In this document: positions 1-10,914 of the stretch, piece after piece
How positions within the stretch are numbered: the stretch's first letter is position 1
Layout of the letters: each line of letters starts with the position of its first letter
DNA from: Cryptococcus deneoformans JEC21
Lineage: Eukaryota > Basidiomycota > Tremellomycetes > Tremellales > Cryptococcaceae
DNA: 64,000 bases
Reading direction: 5' to 3'
Assembly: GCF_000091045.1 (NCBI RefSeq)
Contig: NC_006687.1
Span: forward strand, 411,001 to 475,000
Made by a program: the position numbers and the translations under genes
Notes under the pieces: model-generated
What the model was told of the DNA's origin: nothing
What the model saw: only the letters and a program-made list of their open reading frames with translations
Database searches by the model: none

Positions 1-546
1 GGAGCTTGGGAGCGAAGAAGTTTGGCATGGAGTGAGAGAACAGCAGATGGTGTGAAAGTAAGGAATTTGGCCGGGATGACTTGGGGAAGCTTGCTGGCCA
101 ACTTGAGACTAGTTCGAGAAGGATAAACGTCAAGAGTCAAACTCTTAACGAGTGTCAACGCCTGAAGTTTCTTCTCTGGCGTTTGCAAACTTCCTGATCT
201 TGCTCTTTTCATCGCCTTGGAGCTCAACAGGCTGAAGCCTTTGCTCTTGCGTCGGGTACGACTCTCAGAGGGGAGAGTCAAGAATCGTTGGAGTTGATCA
301 TCCGAATGAATGTGAACATGGGTGTACAAGAGGGGGGTGATGAGATCATAGTATGCCTGTGAACAACGTTGCAGAGCTGCGAGTGTTCCAAGCGAGTCCG
401 TCGAGATAAGAAGGTTGATGATAATGTGCAAGAGGTCGTATGGCAGAGAATTTCGAGTGCGAGTGCGTTTCAAATATCTGCAATAATCGTAAGTTAGTGG
501 AGTGGCATGAAGATGGAAGGGTACGTAGGACGCACTGTACGGCCAT
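1..546 (-). CDS. F-box-like domain protein (5' part; runs off the left edge)
   Basis: Two exons are visible: 546-536 (ATG plus 8 nt) and 477 to the window edge. The 58-nt intron has a GTGCGT donor and a CTAAC...CAG acceptor. The short first exon and the second join in frame, which supports this start. The first ~75 residues contain a leucine-rich helix pattern (LPYDLLHIIINLL, then LAALQRCSQAYYDLITPLLY) typical of fungal F-box-like proteins, whose motif docks on Skp1 in SCF ubiquitin ligases. A basic, low-complexity stretch follows. The C-terminal substrate-recognition part lies outside the window, so the target cannot be guessed. The family call is by pattern only. Confidence 0.6.
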
Positions 547-1250
547 ACTGGTTATCTGTCCCCTATACCTGCAACCAAGGCTTGGTGCTGATACACTATT
601 AAAGGTGAATAGGAGGAGGCTGTTCCCAAAATGCTCTCTCTATAAGCTATTATACTCTTATCATTTGCTGTGTTTTCTTCTTCATGAGGAGGGGCGACGA
701 GTTTCCGACGTAAGCAGGAACTGTATGTAAATAAGTCTTGCGAGATCTGGGTAAAGTTAATTATTCGGAAGAACTATTATTGGAAGATGGGAACTACGTC
801 CACTGCTTGCGCCATCTGCTGCGTCTCGGTCTTTTTACCTGCGTGTATGCTTGCTGTGACTCGCTGCTCGCTGCTAGCACATGCGTTATCCGTCTTCGTT
901 TTCGCCAATTGTTGTTCATTCCTCCTTTTCCCAGTCCCCAATTCGCAGCGTGAGTAAATAAAGACATACAGCAGCAGCCACGATGATGAGGCCGGATTGG
1001 GTCCCGGGTTCTCGGTCCCCATCGGCCATCGGCTTACTCGGGCTCCATCCGGGCCCCGATGAGCCCCAATCCCGACTTTAAAAGATGGACACAGGACGGT
1101 AAACGACGGAAAGCGGAACACCAGGAAACTTATGATCAGCATCATGCATAAAGAACCATGAACGAATTTTGCTTTTGTTTTGTCGTGCAACGTCCCTTAA
1201 TGCCACTTTTACAACGCTCAACCCTGCTTCAAAAGATGAAAAAAGACATA
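547..1250. other. Intergenic: promoter of the F-box gene and 3' flank of BFR1
   Basis: Both flanking genes lie on the minus strand, so this 0.7-kb gap should hold the F-box gene promoter and the BFR1 3' UTR. Short open frames on either strand have no splice support or recognisable domain. I see no RNA gene or repeat. Confidence 0.4.
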
Positions 1251-3326
1251 TTAAAGTCCCTCCTTTTCTCTGATCTCATCCAGAGCAGAGTCAACCTTCT
1301 TGACCTCCGCTTCTCCTTCCTCGTCGTCCTCCTGGGGAAGCTGGTCGCCATCTTCCTGAACTTCTTCGGGACCAGTAGCCTCGCCGCTAACAGCAACAGC
1401 TAGCGAATCAAGTCTCAGCATTACGTACAAGCCCCATTTTAGTCATGCAGACTTACTGTGGTAGGGCTCGTGGACGCCACTCTTCACCTGAGCCTCATCA
1501 GATGTATCATTCTCGGACTCGGGCTCAGTGGTAGCACCGTTCTTCTTCTGCATTTTGGCGACAAGTTTCTCCACGCGCTCAATCTCGGCCTGCAAGTATT
1601 TTACCATATCAGTGTCTGAGCTTGGAAAGATTAGTTAACGATACCTGCCTTAGTCTTCGCAGCAGAGTTGGCCTCGAACCAAGCTTTCTTCGTCTCAAGA
1701 TCATCCACCGTCCTCTGCACATCGTCCTTGCCGCTAGGAGGGGAGATGCCCAGACTCAAAAGAGTACTCAAGAGAGACATAGGCAAGTTGACAGCCTCCT
1801 TGGTGCTGTTTCCTCCCTCCTGATTAGCAGGGGTGGCAGTGCCGCTGTTACCCTTTTTCCCCTTCTTCTTGCTCTTTCCGCTGCCACCAAAGAATCCGCC
1901 AAGCTCATCATCTTTCTTTTTCAAAGTCATTCCCTTGAAAGCTTCGTCGTCCACCTTTCGGATTTCTAAAGCCTTGACACCCTCAACGACAGTAGCGGAA
2001 TCAGGCTTACCGCCAGCATGGGTAGAGGGCACCTCACCAGAGCCGTACTTGCCTTTGAACCAGTTAATGAGGACACCGCAGTCGTCAGTCTCGGAGGCGA
2101 ACGCAGGAGCACGAGCTTCTTCACGAAGACGAGCGATTTCCTGCTCCCGTCGTTCGGCATCTTCTCGGGCCTTTTCGACCTTGAAACGTTCTTGACGAGC
2201 TTGTCGATCGGCTTGGACCTTAGCGTAGTATCTGTGCGGCGCATTAATTATATCTCCATTAATAATGCAATAGACAGTACTCACTTGTCGTTGTCCTCCC
2301 TCCACTTCTGGGCAGACTTTCGCTTTCGGTCGTAAAGCTCGTCCTTTTTTTATACTATCAGATTTGCCCAAATGTCCAAATCAAATGTCTCTTACCATCT
2401 CGGCAGACAGCTTGTTTCTCTCGTCGAACAATTTGCCCCTCTCCTCGAAAGCCTTGTTACCCTCCTCCCTTAAGCCATCCATTTCCTTCTTCAGCTCATC
2501 GAACCTGTCGTTGACCTTCTTCGCTTCAGGGTCGTCAAGCTGCTTCTTGAGCTCATCGATCTTAGCCTTGTCGGCAGCGATGCTCTCGTCGATGGAGCCA
2601 GAGGCTTCAAGAGTCTTGCGAGATCGACGAAGAGTGGTGATTTCCTGAAGAGCCTTCTTCTCGTCCACAAGCTTCATGCTGCCGGATTCAACTTGCTTGT
2701 CAAGGGACCTGGACGATAAAAATGGGACCTCAGTATGCCGTGCACGCGACTAGTAGTACTTGGAGCGACTCACTCAATTCGGGCATCAATGTCAGCTACG
2801 CTCTTGAATCCCGACTTGTTTCTCTGGCCTTGAACGTCCTTAATCTTCTTCTGGACGCCCTCCTGCAACCGTTTCATTTCCTCAAAGAGCTTGTTCCTGT
2901 CACCCTTGAACTTGGCCTGTTCAGAGCGGAGGCTGTCAAGCTCCGCCTTGATAGCAGATCGACGGTCGTTGGATGTCGGCGCTTGAGAAAGGGCAATACG
3001 GGAACGGACAGCCTCCTGCAATGTACAAATAAATGATAGCGCAGCAGATCGAAGTAACGTGGGATAATAAGGGCAGAAGCAGTAAGGGTTCCATGAGCTT
3101 CTGCGCAGTACTGGCTAAAAATATTGGCCATGTAAGCACTCACAATCTTCTCCTTGACAGCGGCAATCTCTTTGTTGATCTCATCTTGCTCTGCATTGTA
3201 TTTGGACTGGTCAGGCTTGGCCAATTGTCCACTGGACTTCTTGTCGCCAGTGGCCTTTGCACCGCTGCCGGCATCAGTGGCAGACTTGGCAGCAGTGGGC
3301 TTGAGAGAAGAGGTGGGAGGAGGCAT
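1251..3326 (-). CDS. BFR1: BFR1-family mRNP / nuclear segregation protein
   Basis: Seven exons: 3326-3144, 3015-2774, 2708-2396, 2343-2285, 2231-~1640, 1589-1457, 1399-1251, giving about 555 residues. The start MPPPTSS is followed by a lysine/alanine-rich segment and long charged coiled coil (residues ~30-270), then a conserved KWREDN..YYAKVQADRQARQERF block and an acidic tail. This is the layout of yeast Bfr1, a coiled-coil protein that associates with polysome/ER mRNPs and affects secretion and ploidy. Phases agree at all junctions. The intron between exons 5 and 6 is ambiguous: it uses either a weak GTTAAC donor (exon ends 1640) or a GC donor (GCAGGT, exon ends 1649). Both keep frame and differ by three residues. 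The name rests on overall architecture. Confidence 0.8.
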
Positions 3327-3941
3327 TTGAAAGGGACTGGCTGAAAGATGAAAGCTGTTTGAGGAAAAAGATATGAGATGGAAAGAAACGGGTCGATGTA
3401 TTTGAATCGAGCCAAAGTGGATGGATCGCTTCAATGCGCGACAGTCAGATTGTTGCTGCAACAACAACCGCAAATAACAAGTCAGCGTGACGTGGCACAG
3501 TTTTTAATCGCCGTCCACCAACCCAGAACACCACGCACGACAAATAGACGACATTTGTATCCATGATGGTGTATACGGACAACTGTTGCAGATGTTTAAA
3601 GAAATCTGTGCATGCAGAGCGGGAGCAGAGCATGTAGGGTACTATTTCACTACCAAGTCCAGCAAGGCAACAAGAACTACTCAAGAGGATAAATAAATTT
3701 AAACGAATGCTTGAGGAAAGATGTGACGCACACGGATCGGGACAACTCCTGCGCAAACCACCTGTGCAAACAATAGGCGTGCGCACAAACAACCTCCTGT
3801 CACTCACGCCTAAAATGAAAAGGGGGCAGCCTAATTGACATAGGCCGCGAAAACAACCTTTGGCACACGCCAACCTATCAAAGATGCTCTTATACATACT
3901 ACACCTCTTTCCATATCGCTCTTTCTTTTGCAATTAACACC
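3327..3941. other. Divergent promoter region between BFR1 and the complex I gene
   Basis: A 615-bp gap separates the start codons of two head-to-head genes. CT-rich stretches precede both starts. No ORF here has a recognisable domain. Confidence 0.4.
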
Positions 3942-4826
3942 ATGTCTGCCCCTCCCTCCGCCTTCTCTAATGCCCATCGGTAAGCCATAAAGCTACCTTT
4001 TCTTGTCGAACAAATAGCTCAGAAGCTGATACGGGGATCGTAGACTTTACGTCAAGTCTCTCTACAAGCGATACCTTGTCAACTCCCTTAACTGGTACAT
4101 CCGAAGAGATTTGTGGAGACAAAAGGCCATTGAGATTAGGGCAGAATTTGAGAGGAACAGGTATGTTTGACTGTTGGGGTCTTTCGGGCGTGACGGATCG
4201 GGTAAAGGCTGTGATGGGCTTGAACGAATTTACGACAGAAAGGTCAGCTTGTGGATGTTGGATCCTAAGAGGGCATGAGAATGAGAATGGAGATCAAAAG
4301 GGAATGCCTGGACTTCTCCCCAGTATGCGTTCTCGGTCGCAACTATTGCTTGATCAATCCGTCGTCCGGTTCCTGATTCCGTCTGCGGTATCGCATTCAG
4401 CAACAGTTGTTGATTGGTTTCACTAGGAACATCACCGATCCCCGAGCTCTCGCCATTGTGCTCGAACAGGCGGAGGAGAAGCTTGCCAAAGGGATCCACC
4501 CTGACCCATATCGACGTGAGTACGGTTGAACTTAATCCAAATTGAATATCTGCTAACGTAGCTCCATAGCGCCTCTCTTCCCCGATGGTACCAAGTGGTC
4601 AGTATTGAACTTTGTCATGCTCTGTTTTGTAGCTATAACTGACGCTGTGACTCACTCACTTATTCAACTCATCCGATCACATACTATAGGGAACGAAACA
4701 TTCCTGTGGGTCACATTATGACAGTGATATCATCCGGTATACTAATGACGTTGCGTGTAGCCACGAATGTTCACCGCAGAGGAGAAGGCTGAAGCATTGG
4801 CCGCGATGAGCGGATCCGGTCATTAA
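3942..4826 (+). CDS. NADH:ubiquinone oxidoreductase LYR subunit (NDUFB9/B22-like)
   Basis: Six exons: 3942-3979, 4044-4160, 4427-4515, 4570-4597, 4690-4705 (16 nt) and 4761-4826, giving 117 residues. The N-terminal half carries an LYR-type three-helix motif (LYVKSLYKRYLVNSLNWYI then RR..WRQKAIEIRAEFERN). The C-terminal half has the HPDPYRPPLFPDGTKWERN..P block typical of NDUFB9. The protein is an accessory subunit of the membrane arm of mitochondrial complex I. Its length matches fungal orthologues. The 266-nt third intron is long for this window, and the fifth exon is a 16-nt microexon. Every phase closes, and the chain ends in TAA right after a short GSGH tail. Confidence 0.88.
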
Positions 4827-5516
4827 GGATCTAACTATTAGCATGCACAAGTGGGGCAAAATGACAATGATTATCGCTGCATATTGATCTCGTTGCCGCT
4901 TGTGACAACCATCTCATTCGAAACTCAACGAGCTGGACACTTAATTATTGCACCAAGTTCATCATATGATTCCCGAAGTGCTCAGACACGGGCAAAATAG
5001 TGTGGGCCTTCACGGTCTCCGCAACTCACGGCTCCAAATCCGTCTACTACTCCATTGAGTATTAAGGATATTCAGATGGTATCGCCGCACATTTATGTTA
5101 CAGGAATTGTAAGACCACTCTTACCAATTGCCCTCTGCTGTCGACCTCTGTCACTACTGTAATCGCTACCAATGGCAACACTTAAGCAAAATCTTATTAC
5201 TCCGAGGTGGTTGTTGCTCGTGACCCAAGGAAAGCCGATCATCACTGCAGATGTCTGTACGTGTTGTAATAGTAGTAGTAGTACAGGTACACGTGGCTTA
5301 AGTACTCCCATATACACTATAGCTACTTAACTCTATCATGCAAATGTTGTTCTAAACCCATTATGCATTTTCTATGTCGTGGCGGCCGAACCATAACCGC
5401 AAGCGGTGACCAGTTGTCCCGATCCGTGTAGGTTTCACTGGCGAACAGCCGTCGGTCGTCATTCCGTCATGTTTCGCTGTCCTTGGGATTGTTGACACCT
5501 CCGTCCGTCGCCCAGC
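4827..5516. other. Intergenic gap between complex I gene and WDR7-like gene
   Basis: About 690 bp. It should hold the complex I 3' UTR and the WDR7-like promoter. A short GTA/TAG triplet run lies at about 5268-5283. No gene or structured RNA was seen. Confidence 0.35.
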
Positions 5517-8500
5517 ATGCCTTCCCCGCCTCCCCCACTCACCATCCCCATCCTTCTACATCCCACACTCCCCTCCCAAGCAAGGCACGCCCTTCCCCTC
5601 CGCCCCACCCACATCGCACACTGGACGGTCAACTCTAACCACGGCCAATCAGCCTATACAGCTCTTGCAACGCAAGACAATACCATCTGGGTCGTTGCGG
5701 ACCAGCCGGCACCACCTCTTGATGATCACGACCTATTGCAGGAAGAGACATCTACTCATATACCCAGCATCTACACTTCGTCACCAATTTCTCCTCGGCG
5801 CGCTCGACCAGCACCCGCTCGACCACATACACCATCTCAACGGCCTGGGGCAACTTCTACAGCATCTACAGCAGGATCATCCTCTCAGCGTCGCACTTCC
5901 GCCTTTTCTCCTCCACTCTCTGCTCATCAGTTACCTACGGCTACTCTCTCGTCGGCTACTGCTTCTGCTGCTCCTCCCGACCAGCATGTCCACCGGTCCA
6001 GCTTATCCGGGAGAATGGAGCTTATGGGGCAGCTCAGAGAGCATAACGGCGGCAGAGAGAATACAGGAATAGGAGCAGGGCTGGGCATTGGACGGAGAGG
6101 TCTGACAGGTTTACATGGCCAAGCTGAGCAAGATTCCGGGACGACATCCCCAAAGTCGTCCATGTCTCTGTCCACAGAAACCACCAGTACTGTCGGCATG
6201 TTCAGTTTCTGGCAAAAAGGCTCACAGTCAGATGCAGAAGAGAAAGGAAGAGAGATTGACGAGATAATGCAAGAGATCAATGTGGACAGAGAGATGGAAA
6301 ACGAAAGGCGAGAATCTGAAAAGGAGAGTGAGGATCTGAAAGTGGTTGAAGCCGCGATAGAGAGAAGTCCGAGTTCTGGTCAGGGATATAACCTCCCAGG
6401 AAGCCATGCCAAAAGTCACGGATGCGAGTGGGGGAATAAAAAGGTCTGGAGAATTGTGTTGAGGCGGGTGGATCGTGGAAAGATAGTGAGCTTAACGGCC
6501 TTTGAAGAATTGGGAATCTTGTGTGTTTTAAGAGATGAAGGGTAAGTGTATCAGCATGCTTGGAAAATTGAGCTAACTGATCCCTTGCGCCAGACTGTTG
6601 GAGATTTTCTCTTTGACCACTTTGCAATGCGTGGATTACCTGGAGCTTGAGGGGCCCAACTCACGTCATTTGCAGAAGGACCCTTCTAACAGCAATACTG
6701 CCATCGTCAAGCTAGGGCAAGTCTGGTCCTGGAGTGGTATACATATGGCTAGAAACGATACAGTGGGAGCTTCGTTCTATTCAAAACCACGATCAAATGA
6801 CTGACGAAAATCCATTAGTCACATATACTCGTTGCACATGGTCTTCCCTGGCCTTGTGAAACACCTAGCCCTAACGGAGAAGTGACTCGAGTAATAATCT
6901 TGCTATTCAATCAGGATCAACAGCCTTTGCTCGATCCTATTGCAAAGCTCGAGCTTCCTGGAGAAGGTGACGTTGGGTTATGTCAGGACGGTGATAGTCA
7001 GTATCCTTTCGGAATATCCTGTAAACGTTTTAGCTGATGGGGCTTGTTTACTTAGCTAATTACTTAATCCACGCAACTCCCACATCCTTAACATCATATC
7101 CTATCATCTACTCTCAACACAAAGCCTCCCCTTCGAGCTCTCTACAACTTCATCCTGGGCATTCATCAGCAGCTTATCCCTCTCGCTCCCATACACCGAA
7201 TCTTGAGTCGTCAGACGCTTCCTCGTCTCTCTTAAGAAAATCGGTCTCTTCATCCCGCCTTCTCGATCCCCATCAATCTCATCCACATGAAAAAGAACAC
7301 AGCTTTGCGAGATTCCTTGCTCGGCGAACGGATTGGTCTAAGAAAAAAGATGAAGAACATGGCGATCAGCCGATCATACATCCTGCTTTGGGAGAGGGTA
7401 AAGAAGTTGAGAGGGACGGATACGGACATTGGACAAGAATTAAGTTGCATGAGAATGGAGAAGGAGTTGGGTGGGCTGATGATGGAATCGATGTCAGCAG
7501 CTCCATTGCAAATCGAAGTAACAGCACTGGTAGGCTGACCGCGGTACAGGAGTTTCAATGTGACGGGAAATCATTGTGGATTAAGGGGACAATATCATGG
7601 ACAAAAAGGGTATCCGCTCGAGAGGTGGTATTCAGCAAAGGCTGGAAAAAAATCGTCATTCTGCGTGCAGTAAGGGAGTTTCCTAAAAGGGAAATGCGAC
7701 AGAACTGACTTCGATGAAAAGGATGGAAAGCTTGCTGTATATGCGCCGCAAGGTAATGAGGTGCCCAAGGAAGGTAGTCGTCTGAAGTAGGTTTTGGCTG
7801 ACTGTCTTTCATTTGTAAACTAACAAACCTAAGGTTTGAACAGAAGTCTATCGATGATGATGTGAATGCTATTTGCTTGACAGAGTCGGGAAAGCTCTTG
7901 TTGAGTAATGTCAGCGCCGTGCAAAAGGGAGACATAGATAGCCCTGTAATCAGCTTTAAAAAGTATCTGACGCTTGAGGAACCACCAGAAGAAGAAAATG
8001 GTTCTTTCAGTCATGTCGTGCCTTATGGAGTGGAGAACGTCCTTGTTGCTGATCGTGAGCCTGACTCAAATGCGTCAAATTGGGCAAACATCTGACAACC
8101 TGTAGGCCAAGGAAATGTCTATCTTCGAAAGCTAGATAGGGTCATACATCAAGATAATATAGACCCTACTACGGATGATAAGCCAAGTGTTGACCGACTC
8201 GACGCAGCTGTTACGTGTATGAAGATTGTACGAGGTCCAGAGGAAAATGACAAAAAGTATCTTGTTGCGGGCGATGAAGATGGAGTAATTAGGATATGGA
8301 CTGTAGAGTATGTTACCTTATGCGTACTCTCAGACAAAACTTGACTGATCATTCCCATAGAGAGTTCCAATTTTGCGGCTCCTGGACACTCTTTGCCTGG
8401 CCAGTAAGCGATTTTGTGCTTTTGGATATGCCTCAAGCTGGGCCTCTGCATGGCACATTGCTTTGTACCTCCCAAGCGGGCACCGTCGGTATTATATCCC

Positions 8501-10841
8501 TGTCCGAAATGGAACAGTAAGTACTGAATTTTGCAGAAAGGAAACAAACTGACGTCCTTGATGCCTCTCAGGCTTTTCCTAATTCCGGCTGCAAGATCTC
8601 CTCTCCGCCACATCTATTTGGCAAATACTGACATCCTCCTGGCGTATGCGAATGGGAAAGCAAGGGTATGGAATACCGAAACACAGGAGTTCAGGCGCTC
8701 CACAGGGCTGGACGCTGCGGAAGATATGTTACAGGCTGGGAACTGGACGAGAGTGTAAATATCTTCCTGACAGTCATTGCCGAAATAGGAGACTGACGTT
8801 GACTATAGTGACTTAACAAAACGACATACACAAACACCTTTGACCGCTTGTGTGGCTCAGCCATATGCAGCAAGCCAACTTGGACGTCTTCTCAATCTCG
8901 ATCTTCGCGAACTCGGTCGCTGGTTGCACTCTTCCAAGAACAACCCGCATCATAGTCCTCTTCCAGCTCTTCGGAGCCTTCTCTCTATTCTTTTTACCTT
9001 CGGAGTTAGCGACAAAGTCGATGAGACGTGTATCAGGAACCTAGGTGTGCACAAGCCTGAGAAACCCATTATGGTAGGATATGGAAGTGCAGAGTGAGTG
9101 ATATTGCCATCATTTACACTAGACGGTTTTCACTGACCATCATGACAGTACCCATGAAATTGTATATGCGCAAGGAGTTGACTCATGGCGAATATCGGAG
9201 CGAATCACAGGGGTGAGACAGTTGGCAATCATAACTGTCTTAAGACCGTTCTTAGACTCCCCAGGTATATATATATATACTCGTGACTTTGACAGTATGA
9301 CGCTAATTCAGTATGATAGATTTAGAACAATGGGCCGCTGAAGTGATAGCGTTTTACACTGCGTCATTACCTCCAAACATCATCGAACCGGACCTAGAGT
9401 TCTTCGCGTCTTACTACATGGATCCCTCCTGTATGTGTTGATTGAACATTGATGAGCCGAAATACTTACGGATACCATAGACGACGTTCATCAGGCGGCC
9501 AGATTATTATTTGCGGCCAGAGTAGGGAGACTGTCAGGCTCTGAGATAGACACAGTTGCTCGAACCAGAGAACATGAACGTGAGTTGCTTATGGGAGTAA
9601 AAACATTTTTCTTATGAAAAACCACGATAGTGCCCATCCTTCAGCCCGAGGAACGCAAGTTTTGTGGTTCGGCCGCCAATGCTTTGACGGTATTAGGTGG
9701 TATCGCCTTGCAAAAATATCAGTGCATGGGTCCTGCGTGAGTGACAATAATCTTTCGTAAGCCGAACTGACAACTCCGACAGTGCGCTCAAAGCTCTCGC
9801 TGAGTCAGTGGCTCTTTACCTTCATGAACCGAACTGCGACTACATCTCTCTAGCGGTAGAGCTCTGCTCGAAAGGTTTTACAATTTGGCAAAGCTATGTA
9901 GACCCTTCGGACCTTCTGCGCCGCCTCTTCCATCTGGCAACCAACAAAGAGCCGCCGTCCATGTCCTCCCATTCTTCTACTAGCATAGCCGCTCAAGCGC
10001 GTTTAGCTATTCTGCTGGTCGCTTCCTCTAATCCCCCTCTTTTCATGTCTACACTTTCAATGGACATATTGGACGCCAAGAGCGCCGAGAGTAGAAGTAG
10101 TATCATGAAGCTATGTGTATTTATGGCCAGAAAAAAGCCCGCAGTGTTGGAGAATGGATTACCTAGGATAGCAGAGGCGGTCGTTAAGAGTCTCGACCCG
10201 AATGTTGGTAAGATGAGGGATGACGTCTGGCAAGCAGCTACTGTCATCTTAAATGAGCTCGTTTTAGCGTAAGTCTATCTTGTTGTAGGATATGATTCGT
10301 TTGAAACTGAATTTCTTCGCAGATTTTCTACGATTGACTTCCACAGTCGGACTCAGCGCCTGGCTGTGGGGACACACGAAGGAGCAGTCATAATGTAGGT
10401 GCTTCTGCAACGTTGTCTCTTATCACCACTCATCCATTCCAGGTATGATCTCAAGACTGCATCTCGACTATACGTCCTTGAACCGCACAAGGCCCCAGCC
10501 TCGGCGGTTTGCTTCTCGCCTGATGGACGTCGACTGGTCACAGTGTCAATAGAGGAAGGGTCTGTCACCGTTTGGAAGGTTGGGAGTAGTCTAAGCGGAT
10601 TTTTCAACGTCGGTGGTCCACCTAGGCAAGGTGGTGAAAAGGGGGAGCCGTTCAAGCGGATAGAATTTAAGAGGGCCGATGACCGTAAGTTCAGAGACTG
10701 TCCAAGAAAACCAATTCTGATGCAAGACTCCTAGGTCCTCTTGATTCAACTTCGGCATTAAGTGACGTACAGATAACATGGTTGGGTGCTAGACAGGCCA
10801 GAGTCACGATAAAAGAGACAGCATTGACATTTGAGACATGA
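5517..10841 (+). CDS. WDR7/WDR72 (rabconnectin-3 beta)-like WD40 protein
   Basis: Eighteen exons: 5517-6541, 6594-6720, 6819-6996, 7056-7669, 7722-7786, 7834-8054, 8106-8307, 8361-8516, 8572-8754, 8809-9093, 9149-9264, 9320-9430, 9481-9579, 9631-9736, 9783-10268, 10323-10394, 10443-10684, 10735-10841. The product is ~1464 residues, close to human WDR7 (about 1490). WD repeats are visible in the N-terminal half (VAGDEDGVIRIWTVE, LAYANGKARVWNTE). An alpha-helical middle (ARLLFAARVGRL, ERKFCGSAANALTVLGGIA) leads to a closing WD segment (RLAVGTHEGAVIMYDL, AVCFSPDGRRLVTVS..VTVW). Rabconnectin-3 proteins regulate V-ATPase assembly and endosomal traffic, so that role is inferred. An inserted Ser/Pro-rich region fills residues ~90-180. 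The donor after exon 2 (GTCTGG) is weak, and exon 3 may end at 6990 instead. Confidence 0.8.
9265..9281. repeat. TA dinucleotide run inside a WDR7-like intron
   Basis: The intron after exon 11 begins with a GTATAT donor that runs straight into an alternating TA tract. It is a possible length polymorphism with no coding effect. Confidence 0.6.
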
Positions 10842-10914
10842 TTGGGCCATTGAAAATGCCATGCAAATGATCGTAGAATGCTATAATTCCAACATCGACC
10901 TCCTATACAAAGTG

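Noticed and set aside
777..1190. 137-codon minus-strand ORF in the F-box/BFR1 gap
   Set aside because: No recognisable domain, no splice partners, and low-complexity composition. It is treated as a chance frame in UTR/promoter DNA.
3445..3933. 162-codon minus-strand ORF upstream of BFR1
   Set aside because: It lies in a divergent promoter, and its Cys/Leu-rich translation resembles no family.
6717..6818. A GC-AG intron (GG|GCAAGT) in the WDR7-like gene
   Set aside because: The donor consensus is attractive, but joining it to the acceptor at 6818 gives the wrong phase and a stop. The frame-correct join uses the weak GTCTGG donor four bases later.
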